A stretch of DNA of 59,431 nucleotides from contig DATMSB010000135.1 in assembly GCA_035565615.1 (NCBI GenBank), positions 1 to 59,431 of the forward strand, given 5' to 3'. This DNA comes from Vulgatibacter sp035565615 (GTDB taxonomy: Bacteria > Myxococcota > Myxococcia > Myxococcales > Vulgatibacteraceae). This document shows positions 50,369 through 59,431 of this stretch, one piece after another. Position 1 is the stretch's first letter. Each line of letters opens with the position of its first letter. The position numbers and the translations under genes were made by a program. Below the pieces are notes generated by a model. That model was not told where the DNA came from. It saw only the letters and a program-made list of their open reading frames with translations, and did not search any database.

Positions 50369-52240
50369 ATGAACACGAGGGCTCGGCTCGGCAGCGTCCT
50401 GGCAGTCGTCTCGTTTCTCTTCTCGGCGTCGTGCGGCGGGGACGATCCCGGCGGCGACGCGGAAGGCTGCGGTCCCTGCGGGGACCACGCGAGCTGCGTG
50501 TCGGGCGCCTGCGTCTGCGACGACGGCTGGGAGGGAGACGGGATCGCCTGCACCGACGTGGACGAGTGCGCCGCCGCCCGCTCCCCCTGCGCCGCCGACG
50601 CCGACTGCGCCAACACCGAGGGCGGCTTCGTCTGCACCTGCCGTGAAGGCTTCGAGGGCGACGGCCGTACCTGCGCCGACGTCGACGAGTGCGAGGGCGA
50701 TCCGTGCGGCCCCAACGCCCGCTGCCTGAACCTGAGGGGATCCTTCACCTGCAGTTGCAACAACGGCTTCGTCCTCGAGGGCGGCGCCTGCGTCGACGTG
50801 GACGAGTGCGCGGACGGGAGCGCGACGTGCGAGGCGCCGACCATCTGCGTGAACGAGCCCGGCGGCTACCGCTGCGACTGCCCGCAGGGCTACGAGCCGA
50901 GCGGGAGATCCTGCCGCGACGTGAACGAGTGCGTCACCGGCGAGGCCGACTGCCGGGCCGACTCCATCTGCGTGAACACCGAGGGCTCGTACACCTGCGA
51001 GTGTCCCCCCGGCTTCGAGGACGACGGCGCGGCCTGCGTCGACGTGGACGAGTGCACCCTCGGGATCCACGACTGCGCGCCGGAGGCCACCTGCATCAAC
51101 GAGCCCGGGACCTGGTCCTGCGACTGCGACGAGGGCTGGGCCGGCGACGGGCGCACCTGCGCGGACGTCGACGAGTGCCGGATGCAGACGGCGATCTGCG
51201 ATCCCCACGCGATCTGCGAGAACCAGCCGGGCTCCTACGACTGCACCTGCCGCCCCGGCTTCACCGGGGACGGGCGGACCTGCGCCGACGTCGACGAGTG
51301 CGCCACCGGCGAACACGACTGCTCGCCGGACGCCGACTGCTCCAACACCGTGGGGGGCTTCGACTGCGCGTGCAGGCCGGGCTTCGAGGGCGACGGCCGC
51401 ACCTGCCTCGAGGACCTCTGCGCCGGCTTCACCTGCGCCTCTCCCAACGCGAGCTGCACGAACAGCGCCTCGGGCCCCGCGTGTGTCTGCGACGAAGGCT
51501 GGACCGGCGACGGCGCGACCTGCGTGGACGTCGACGAGTGCGTGGACGGCACGGCCGGCTGCTCGCCGGACGCCTCCTGCTCCAACCTCCCCGGCTCCTT
51601 CATCTGCATCTGCGACGCGCCCATGACCGGCGACGGCTTCACCTGCTGCAGGCCCGGCTTCGAGTGGGCGGGCTGCGGCGCCTGCGTCGGGGATCCCGCC
51701 AGCGGCGACTCCGACGCCGACGGCGTGTGCGACTCCCACGATCGGTGCCCGGGCGACGACGGGGCGCTGACCTGCATGGAGCTCCCGATGCGCGGGACGA
51801 CGGCCGGCGGCAGCGATCAGGGCTGGTTCTACTGCCCCTCCGGGGCGTGGGCGGTCGGCCTCGAGGTCCGGTACGTCTCCGGCCACCTCAACGGCGCGAA
51901 GCTGATCTGCAAGGACGCGTCGGGGACCGAGACGCGGGTGGGGTTCTACGGCACCGGATCACCGGACGCGCCGTCGGCGCCCACGGATCTGCGCTGCGAC
52001 GGGCGGAGCCCCGACGGCAAGCTCATGGGCCAGGTCTGGGTGCACGAGGAGTACGTGAACGGCGCGGGCGCCATCTGCCAAGATCCGCTCGGGTGGTTCT
52101 TCCACGATCCGGCGCCGTTCTCTCCCCCGAACGAGGTCTCCTACGATCCCTGCGTAGGCGCAGGGAAGGTCGTCACCGGCATCCACCTGCAGACGGGCTG
52201 GTGGACCGACGCGGTGCAGCTCCGCTGCACGATCCCCTGA
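50369..52240 (+). CDS. Multi-EGF (calcium-binding EGF) lipoprotein
   Basis: The protein has 623 residues. Signal peptide with lipobox FSASC (Cys22). About ten EGF-like modules follow. Eight of them (modules 2-8 and 10) open with the calcium-binding D-V-[DN]-E-C and most close with G-x-C-x-C-x2-G-[FW]-x-G-D-G-x-[AT]-C, as in metazoan cbEGF proteins. The C-terminal ~160 residues form a separate domain with a repeated pattern (GSDQGWFYCPSGAWAVGLEVRY, VTGIHLQTGWWTDAVQLRC). It is anchored by lipid, probably outside the outer membrane, as a Ca-stiffened rod. ATG 50369 is the start next to the signal peptide. Confidence 0.88.
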   Translation: MNTRARLGSVLAVVSFLFSASCGGDDPGGDAEGCGPCGDHASCVSGACVCDDGWEGDGIACTDVDECAAARSPCAADADCANTEGGFVCTCREGFEGDGRTCADVDECEGDPCGPNARCLNLRGSFTCSCNNGFVLEGGACVDVDECADGSATCEAPTICVNEPGGYRCDCPQGYEPSGRSCRDVNECVTGEADCRADSICVNTEGSYTCECPPGFEDDGAACVDVDECTLGIHDCAPEATCINEPGTWSCDCDEGWAGDGRTCADVDECRMQTAICDPHAICENQPGSYDCTCRPGFTGDGRTCADVDECATGEHDCSPDADCSNTVGGFDCACRPGFEGDGRTCLEDLCAGFTCASPNASCTNSASGPACVCDEGWTGDGATCVDVDECVDGTAGCSPDASCSNLPGSFICICDAPMTGDGFTCCRPGFEWAGCGACVGDPASGDSDADGVCDSHDRCPGDDGALTCMELPMRGTTAGGSDQGWFYCPSGAWAVGLEVRYVSGHLNGAKLICKDASGTETRVGFYGTGSPDAPSAPTDLRCDGRSPDGKLMGQVWVHEEYVNGAGAICQDPLGWFFHDPAPFSPPNEVSYDPCVGAGKVVTGIHLQTGWWTDAVQLRCTIP

Positions 52241-52248
52241 GCACCCGC

Positions 52249-53133
52249 TCACGCGGGAGAGGCGGCGCGACCCAGGCGCGACCGACCCGCCCCGGCGCCG
52301 GCGAGGAACCGCAGCACCACGTCGTTGAACGCCACGGGGTGCGAGAGGTTGATCGCGTGGGGCGCGCCGTCGAGGATCTCGAGGCACGCGCCGGGGATCC
52401 CCCGGGCGAGCTCGACGAAGCGCTCCTTCGCGAAGACCGCGTCGACGGTGCCTCCCAGCACCAGGGTGCGGGCCGCGATCGCCCGGAGCCGCTCCCGCGC
52501 GTCGTGGGCGAAGCACGCCGCGAGCTGCCCCGCCGTCCCCACCGCGGGGAAGCCCTCCGCGAAGGCGGCGTCCATGAGCCGCCGCACGATCGCCTCCTCC
52601 TCGCCCCCCGGCGCCGCGGAGAAGATCAGCGGCAGCCACACCTGGACGAGCTCCTCCTTCACCGCCGCGAGGCGATCCTGCAGCGTCCCCCCGGCGGTGA
52701 AGGCTGCGGCGCCGATCCGCGCGGCGACGCGGCCCATGGTCCACCGCATCCGGGCGTCCGCCGCGGGGGTGGTCGCCGCGAGCACCAGGGAGCCCACGCG
52801 CTCCGGGTGGCGGGCGGCCATCTCCATGGCGACCATGCCCCCCATCGACACGCCCACGACGTGGGCCCGCTCGATCCGCAGGTGGTCGAGGAGCCCGCTC
52901 GCGTCCGCGACCATCTGGGACACGGTGTAGCGCCCCACCGGCTTGTCGCTGGCGCCCACGCCCCGGTTGTCGAAGCAGATCACTCGATGACCGCGGGAGA
53001 AGTCCTCGATCTGGGGCTCCCAGCCCTGCCAGGGCGTGCCGAAGCCCATGATCAGGAGGAGCGGCTCTCCCTCGCCCTGCTCGCGGTAGTGCAGCCAGAT
53101 GCCGTTCACGTGCGCGTAGGCCATCGGGATCAT
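52249..53133 (-). CDS. Alpha/beta hydrolase
   Basis: This 294-residue protein begins MIPMAYAHVNGIWLHYREQGEGEPLLLIMGFG. The nucleophile elbow is GVSMGGM, the acid lies in LVLGGTVDAVFAKERF and the His in LDGAPHAINLSHP, a complete catalytic triad. A cap region (WTMGRVAARIGAAAFTAGG) sits between strands 6 and 7. It matches 3-oxoadipate enol-lactonase-like and related esterases in the cytoplasm; the substrate is not evident. The start could also be ATG 53124. It converges on the EGF gene with 8 bp between stops. Confidence 0.83.
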   Translation of the reverse strand: MIPMAYAHVNGIWLHYREQGEGEPLLLIMGFGTPWQGWEPQIEDFSRGHRVICFDNRGVGASDKPVGRYTVSQMVADASGLLDHLRIERAHVVGVSMGGMVAMEMAARHPERVGSLVLAATTPAADARMRWTMGRVAARIGAAAFTAGGTLQDRLAAVKEELVQVWLPLIFSAAPGGEEEAIVRRLMDAAFAEGFPAVGTAGQLAACFAHDARERLRAIAARTLVLGGTVDAVFAKERFVELARGIPGACLEILDGAPHAINLSHPVAFNDVVLRFLAGAGAGRSRLGRAASPA

Positions 53134-53168
53134 GGATAGGGACGCGGGGCGGATCCCACCCAAGCCCC

Positions 53169-53558
53169 CTACGGGCCCGAATCGAGCCGGATCACCTGGA
53201 TGCGATCGCCGGCCACCGCGGAGGTCGGCGCGCCGGCCTCGTCCACGCCGGCGACCCGCAGCACGTGCGCCCCCACGGGCACCTCGAGGGTCACCTTCAG
53301 ATCCGGCGAGGCGAGGACCAGGGCGTCGTCCAGGAAGTAGCCCACCTGGAAGGCGCGGGGGAGGTCGAGCGCCACGCCCCGCCCGGTGAGTGCCAGCTCC
53401 ACCTCCATGCGATCGTCCACCTGCGCCCCGTGGGCCGGGGTCACGATGGTGAGCATCCAGGGGGGCGTCTCCAGGGTGGTCGTCGTCTCCTCCGTGCCAC
53501 CCTCGCACGCGGCCGCCCCCGCCAGCGCCAGCGCGAGGATGATCGTCTTCCCACGCAT
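53169..53558 (-). CDS. Small lipoprotein with Ig-like beta-sandwich
   Basis: This 129-residue protein starts at ATG 53558, after GGGGGAGCTC. The lipobox is AGAAAC. The mature part (MLTIVTPAHGAQVDDRMEVELALTG to GDRIQVIRLD) has strand spacing and the I-x-x-P-x-x-G-x-x-V opening of Ig-like/FixG-type domains found in envelope proteins. It follows the hydrolase on its 3' side in the same direction, 35 bp away. The likely role is structural or ligand binding at the outer membrane. Confidence 0.72.
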   Translation of the reverse strand: MRGKTIILALALAGAAACEGGTEETTTTLETPPWMLTIVTPAHGAQVDDRMEVELALTGRGVALDLPRAFQVGYFLDDALVLASPDLKVTLEVPVGAHVLRVAGVDEAGAPTSAVAGDRIQVIRLDSGP

Positions 53559-53653
53559 GAGCTCCCCCCGAGCGCCCGCGCGCCCTTCGCGAGGAAGGTG
53601 CGGCGACCCGGCCAGGATGGCAGCCGCGGGCCCGCCCGCCCGGGATGCATCCC

Positions 53654-53683
53654 TTGCCTGCCCCGTCCGGGGAAGGGTACCTT
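53654..53683 (+). promoter_or_regulatory. Putative OPT transporter promoter
   Basis: -35 TTGCCT (53654-53659), 18-bp spacer, -10 TACCTT (53678-53683), 69 bp before ATG 53753. Confidence 0.45.
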
Positions 53684-53752
53684 GCGTCCCCTCGTTTCTT
53701 CGCCTTCGCCCGAGGAGCGCTCCGCCCAGGGAGCGACCGGCCAGGAGCACGC

Positions 53753-55669
53753 ATGAGCGTCGATCCCGCCCACAACCGACCCGACGACCCCTCGCAGCGG
53801 GAGAGGCCGCATCCCGTTCCCCCCCACCACGAGAGCCCCGAGGACGCGGAGGCGCGCCGCTGGCTCGAAGAGGTCTACCAGGGCGACCACGTCCGGCAGC
53901 TCTCGGTGCGATCGATCGTCAGCGGGATGGCCATCGGCGCGGTGATGTCGATCTCCAACCTCTACGTGGGCCTGAAGACCGGCTGGGGGCTCGGCGTCAC
54001 CATCACCGCCTGCATCATCGCCTACGCGGTGTTCAAGACCCTCGAGGCCGTGATCCCCGCCTACCACGAGAACCACTTCACCATCCTCGAGAACAACACC
54101 ATGTCGTCCGCGGCGAGCGCCGCCGGCTACATGGCGTCGGCGGGCCTCGTCTCCGCCTTCCCCGCCCTCTACCTCACCACCGGCCGGGTGCTGCTGTGGT
54201 GGGAGATGATGCTCTGGCTGGGCGCGGTGTCGGTGCTGGGCGTGTTCATGGCGGTGCCGCTCAAGCGGCAGCTCATCAACATCGACAAGCTGCCCTTCCC
54301 CACCGGCCTCGCCACGGCGGAGACCCTGCGCTCCATGCACGAAGCCGGCGCCGAGGCGATGCAGAAGGCGAAGGCGCTCTTCGCCGGCGCGGGCGCGGGC
54401 GCGCTGCTCGCGGTGTGGCGGGACGCGCCGTTCATGGGCCGGTTCGCCTTCCCTGGCAGCATCCCCCTCTTCCCGGGGGAGAGGGGCAAGGCTCTCGAGG
54501 AGCGCCTCACCCTCGGCTTCGAGGGCTCGCTGATCATGGTGGCCGCCGGCGCCATCATGGGCATCCGGGTGGGCGTGTCGCTGCTCGTCGGCGCGATCCT
54601 CTACTACGGGATCATCGGCCCCGTGCTCATCGACCAGGGCGTGGCGGAGCCCGGCTACCGCGGCCTGGTGTCGTGGGTGCTGTGGCCCGCCACGGCCATG
54701 ATGGTCACCTCCGGCCTCCTCGCCTTCGGGATGCGCTGGCGCACCGTCCTGCGCGCCTTCAGCAGCCTGGGCGCGGTCTTCGGGGGCAAGCGCGCCCACC
54801 ACGACCCCCTCGCGCACGTGGAGGTGCCCGGCTCGTGGTTCCTGTGGGGCACGCTGCTCTCGGGCGCCGTCTGCGTGCTGATGGGCCACTACCTCTTCGA
54901 GGTCACGTGGTGGATGGGGATCGTGGCGGTCCTCGCCACCTTCATGCTCTCCATCGTCGCGGCCCGCGCCACCGGCGAGACCGACGTCACCCCGGTCGGC
55001 GCCCTGGGCAAGATCACCCAGCTCGTCTACGGCGTGGTGGCGCCGTCCAACATGACCACCAACCTGATGACGGCGTCGATCACCGCCGGCGCCGCCGCCC
55101 ACTCCGCCGACCTGCTCACCGACCTCAAGTCGGGCTACATGCTGGGCGGCAGCCCGCGAAAGCAGACCATCGCCCAGCTCTTCGGCGTGGCCGCGGGGAC
55201 CCTGCTCTGCGTGCCGGTCTACACGATCGTCGCCAAGCCGGAGAAGCTGGGCTCGGCCGAGCTCCCCGCCCCCGCCGCCAAGGTGTGGGCCGCCGTGGCG
55301 GAGATGCTCGCCAAGGGCCTGAACGCGCTGCCGCCCGGGGCGGTGGCCGCGATGATCGTCGGCGGCATCGTCGGGATCCTCATCACCCTGGGCGAGGAGT
55401 TCTTCCCCAAGTACCGCAAGTGGATCCCCTCCGCGACGGGCCTGGGGATCGCGGGCGTGATCCCCGCGTTCAACTCGATCTCCATGTTCCTCGGCGCCAT
55501 CGCCGCCTGGATCCTGATGAAGAAGAAGCCGGAGACGAACGACCGCTACACCATCGCCGTGGCGTCGGGGCTCATCGCCGGCGAGTCGCTGATGGGCGTG
55601 GCGATCATCCTCTGGCTCCAGGGCCCGGAGATGATCCAGGAGATCATCCAGCACCTCCTCGGCGGCTGA
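53753..55669 (+). CDS. OPT-family oligopeptide/metal-chelate transporter
   Basis: This integral membrane protein of 638 residues has about 14-16 membrane spans. After a hydrophilic N-terminal ~50 residues, SVRSIVSGMAIGAVMSISNLYVGLKTGWGLG opens the OPT fold. MSSAASAAGYMASAGLVSAFPAL, LPFPTGLATAETLRSMHE (the F-P-x-G motif) and VAPSNMTTNLMTASITAGAAAHSADLLTDLKSGYMLGG are further landmarks. OPT proteins import oligopeptides or metal-peptide chelates with protons. ATG 53753 follows CAGGAGCAC. A 788-codon frame on the opposite strand is an artefact of GC content. Confidence 0.9.
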   Translation: MSVDPAHNRPDDPSQRERPHPVPPHHESPEDAEARRWLEEVYQGDHVRQLSVRSIVSGMAIGAVMSISNLYVGLKTGWGLGVTITACIIAYAVFKTLEAVIPAYHENHFTILENNTMSSAASAAGYMASAGLVSAFPALYLTTGRVLLWWEMMLWLGAVSVLGVFMAVPLKRQLINIDKLPFPTGLATAETLRSMHEAGAEAMQKAKALFAGAGAGALLAVWRDAPFMGRFAFPGSIPLFPGERGKALEERLTLGFEGSLIMVAAGAIMGIRVGVSLLVGAILYYGIIGPVLIDQGVAEPGYRGLVSWVLWPATAMMVTSGLLAFGMRWRTVLRAFSSLGAVFGGKRAHHDPLAHVEVPGSWFLWGTLLSGAVCVLMGHYLFEVTWWMGIVAVLATFMLSIVAARATGETDVTPVGALGKITQLVYGVVAPSNMTTNLMTASITAGAAAHSADLLTDLKSGYMLGGSPRKQTIAQLFGVAAGTLLCVPVYTIVAKPEKLGSAELPAPAAKVWAAVAEMLAKGLNALPPGAVAAMIVGGIVGILITLGEEFFPKYRKWIPSATGLGIAGVIPAFNSISMFLGAIAAWILMKKKPETNDRYTIAVASGLIAGESLMGVAIILWLQGPEMIQEIIQHLLGG

Positions 55670-56024
55670 CCCGCGCCTCTGCGCTCGCCCTCCGGACGCG
55701 GGGGGAGTTCCCCCTCCCCCGCGGGGAAGCCGGCCCTCGCACGCACGGCCCGCCCCTCCGCGCGCGCGCGTCGGCGGCCCTCGGCCGCAGCCGGCCCTCG
55801 CACGCACGGCCCGCCCGCATGCGGGGGGATTTCACGCGGGCTCTTTGCGATCCCGCGGCGCGCGCCGTGACGGCAGGAGGCCGACTCCCCGGCATCGGGT
55901 GCGGGCGCACGCCCCCTGCATCACCCCGCGGTCCGCCCCATGTTGGTCGGGATCGGCCACGGGGCGTAAGCGACGCTCCGCTCGCGAAGGGGGTGAGACC
56001 CTGTTCAACCGCGGCGCAATCACG
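55670..56024. other. 355-bp intergenic region with hairpin, direct repeat and possible promoter
   Basis: Just past the OPT stop, GCGGGGG-AG and CTCCCCCGC (55699-55722) can form a GC hairpin without a T-run. A 28-bp direct repeat follows (separate entry). Further on, TTGGTC (55943-55948), 18 bp, TAAGCG (55967-55972) is a possible promoter for the protease gene, with GGGGGTGAG at 55989-55997 before it. I see no convincing coding potential in the first 300 bp. Confidence 0.4.
55728..55816. repeat. 28-bp perfect direct repeat
   Basis: Copies at 55728-55755 and 55789-55816 begin AGCCGGCCCTCGCACGCACG and are identical, 61 bp apart. They lie in the OPT-protease intergenic region. Two copies only, with no spacers of CRISPR type. 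Confidence 0.6.
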
Positions 56025-57149
56025 GTGCTGAAGGTCAAGGGCGTCCCCATCCGCCTGCACTTCTCGGTGCTGCTCCTGATCCCGGTGCTCACCTGGGCCT
56101 TGGCGGTGCAGATGCAGCAGGTGGCGCGGGCGGCGGGCCTCCCGCCCGAAGCCCTGGGCATGCCGGGCTGGACCTGGGGCCTGCTGGCCTCCCTGGGCCT
56201 GCTCGTCTCCATCACCCTGCACGAGCTCGCCCACACGCTCGTCGCCATCCGGCGGGGCGGGCGGGTCGAGTCGATCGTCCTCATGGCGCTGGGCGGCGTC
56301 TCGCAGATCACCCGCATGCCCACCCGGCCGAGGGACGAGCTCGTCATGGCGGCGGTGGGCCCCCTCACCTCGATCGGCCTCGGCATTCTCTTCGGCGCCG
56401 GCTACCGGCTCTCCATGGGCGCGCCGAACCTGGCCTTCTACCTCTTCCTCCTCGGGTACCTGAACCTGGTGCTCGGCGTGTTCAACCTCCTGCCCGCCTT
56501 CCCAATGGACGGGGGCCGCGTCCTGCGGGCGGCCCTCGCCGGGCGGCTGGGCAAGCAGCGCGCCACCAACGTCGCCTCCATCGTGGGCAAGACCATGGCG
56601 GTCGCCTTCGCCCTCTTCGGGATCTTCGGCGGCGGGATCTGGATGATCCTCATCGCCTTCTTCGTCTGGTCGGGGGCGTCGCAGGAGAAGCTCTACGCCA
56701 ACCTGCAGCAGGCCCTCGGGCACACCCACGTCGGCGAGGTGCAGAACACCGTGCCCCAGGTGCAGGTCGGGGCGTCCCTCGAGGCGGCGCGGATCCTCAT
56801 GCGCGACGCGGGGGCCGAGTCGGCGGTGGTGGCGGACGGCGCGCGGACCCTGGGCGTGGTCCGCAAGATCGACATCCTCACCATCCCGCCCGAGGACCGC
56901 ATGCGCGAGCGGGTCGCCGACCACATGATCGCCGTGCAGCCGCTCCCGGGATCCGACGAGCTCTCGCAGACCTTCGATCGCGTGCTGCGCGAGGGCGAGC
57001 TCCCCGTCGTCGACGACCTCGGCAACGCCACCGGCGTGATCCGCTCCCGGGACGTGCTGGGCACGCTGCGCGCCCGCGGCTTCCGCTTCCCGGGCGAGGG
57101 GCGCAGGGGCCCGCCTCCGGACGACGGCGCCGCGCCGCCGGAGCACTGA
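56025..57149 (+). CDS. Site-2-type (M50) intramembrane metalloprotease with CBS pair
   Basis: This protein of about 374 residues has several membrane spans. SITLHELAHTLVAIRRGG carries H-E-x-x-H, and LGVFNLLPAFPMDGGRVLRA carries the N-x2-P-x2-P-x-D-G motif, so the zinc site is complete. The C-terminal ~150 residues are two CBS domains (LEAARILMRDAGAESAVVADG; GELPVVDDLGNATGVI). This is the SpoIVFB-like group with CBS, where ligand binding may gate cleavage. The start is uncertain: GTG 56025 is the only standard codon, but CTG 56001 has the better ribosome site and would add eight residues. Confidence 0.85.
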   Translation: MLKVKGVPIRLHFSVLLLIPVLTWALAVQMQQVARAAGLPPEALGMPGWTWGLLASLGLLVSITLHELAHTLVAIRRGGRVESIVLMALGGVSQITRMPTRPRDELVMAAVGPLTSIGLGILFGAGYRLSMGAPNLAFYLFLLGYLNLVLGVFNLLPAFPMDGGRVLRAALAGRLGKQRATNVASIVGKTMAVAFALFGIFGGGIWMILIAFFVWSGASQEKLYANLQQALGHTHVGEVQNTVPQVQVGASLEAARILMRDAGAESAVVADGARTLGVVRKIDILTIPPEDRMRERVADHMIAVQPLPGSDELSQTFDRVLREGELPVVDDLGNATGVIRSRDVLGTLRARGFRFPGEGRRGPPPDDGAAPPEH

Positions 57150-57211
57150 TCCGTCGATCGAGGTCGCCTCGAGGCGCGCGACCGGGGAGAATCCAGGGGA
57201 GGAGGCGCTCC

Positions 57212-59431
<2,220 letters not shown>

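Noticed and set aside
47351..51886. 1511-codon minus-strand frame covering the MBL, ABC-F and EGF genes
   Set aside because: It crosses three real genes in the wrong frame or strand and shows no motif.
53441..55807. 788-codon open frame antisense to the OPT transporter
   Set aside because: Same composition artefact; the plus-strand OPT protein has clear family motifs.
55728..55816. CRISPR array
   Set aside because: Only two copies, spacing of 33 bp filled with similar GC-rich DNA, and no cas genes.

Overview
The window is about 59 kb of very GC-rich (roughly 70%), tightly packed bacterial chromosome. The gene content points to Myxococcota (a delta-proteobacterial relative such as the Vulgatibacter/Anaeromyxobacter/Myxococcus side). 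I see cysteine-rich repeat lipoproteins with Gly-Gly-rich linkers, calcium-binding EGF lipoproteins, a CHAT-TPR lipoprotein, a [GMC oxidoreductase + small TAT-type subunit] pair and an imuA-imuB mutagenesis cassette. The phylum call is inference. I see no tRNA, rRNA, CRISPR array, transposase or prophage. Long open frames antisense to real genes are a by-product of the base composition.

Layout. 1-2107 (minus): imuB (runs off the left edge) and imuA behind a promoter with an SOS operator in its spacer. 2205-5684 (minus): Cys-rich-repeat lipoprotein, GNAT acetyltransferase, universal stress protein. 5808-8957 (plus): RlmL-like RNA methyltransferase, alkyltransferase-like protein, DCC-family thiol protein, quinone oxidoreductase. 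8958-11666 (minus): GMC oxidoreductase, its small subunit and an outer-membrane-type protein. 11832-14083 (plus): mltG, an unknown protein and an exported rhodanese. 14191-17422: ergothioneine genes egtB and egtC (minus) divergent from egtD (plus), followed by a second RlmL-like methyltransferase, a lipoprotein that looks like a dead amidohydrolase, an agmatinase-family enzyme and an exported Fe/Mn superoxide dismutase. 22191-28756: ferrochelatase, an SRPBCC protein with a histone-H1-like tail, a CobW GTPase, a ketosynthase with a large insertion, a TetR regulator and a MaoC hydratase.

28849-29407 is a decayed lipoprotein/beta-propeller gene. 29408-33268 (minus): clpA, clpS and a CNNM/CBS membrane protein. 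33572-37861 (plus): POT-family peptide transporter and topA. 37931-43031: lipoprotein, FadL-like porin, CHAT-TPR lipoprotein. 43140-46274: unknown protein, HELLH lipoprotein, PQQ-type sugar dehydrogenase lipoprotein, unknown protein. 46357-50244: unknown protein, FHA protein, metallo-beta-lactamase-fold enzyme, ABC-F ATPase. 50369-53558: EGF-repeat lipoprotein, alpha/beta hydrolase, small lipoprotein. 53753-59431: OPT-family transporter, M50/CBS site-2-type protease, and a copper-type P1B ATPase cut by the right edge.

Themes. Many genes serve redox, thiol or metal stress (ergothioneine, SOD, rhodanese, ferrochelatase, CobW, Cu ATPase) or DNA and RNA maintenance (ImuAB, ATL protein, TopA, two RNA methyltransferases). 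At least eight intact lipoproteins occur. Promoters share a GC-shifted -10 (TAGGCT/TAGGAT/TACGCT) with 16-18 bp spacers, and two genes look leaderless. Three convergent gene pairs end with directly abutting stop codons.
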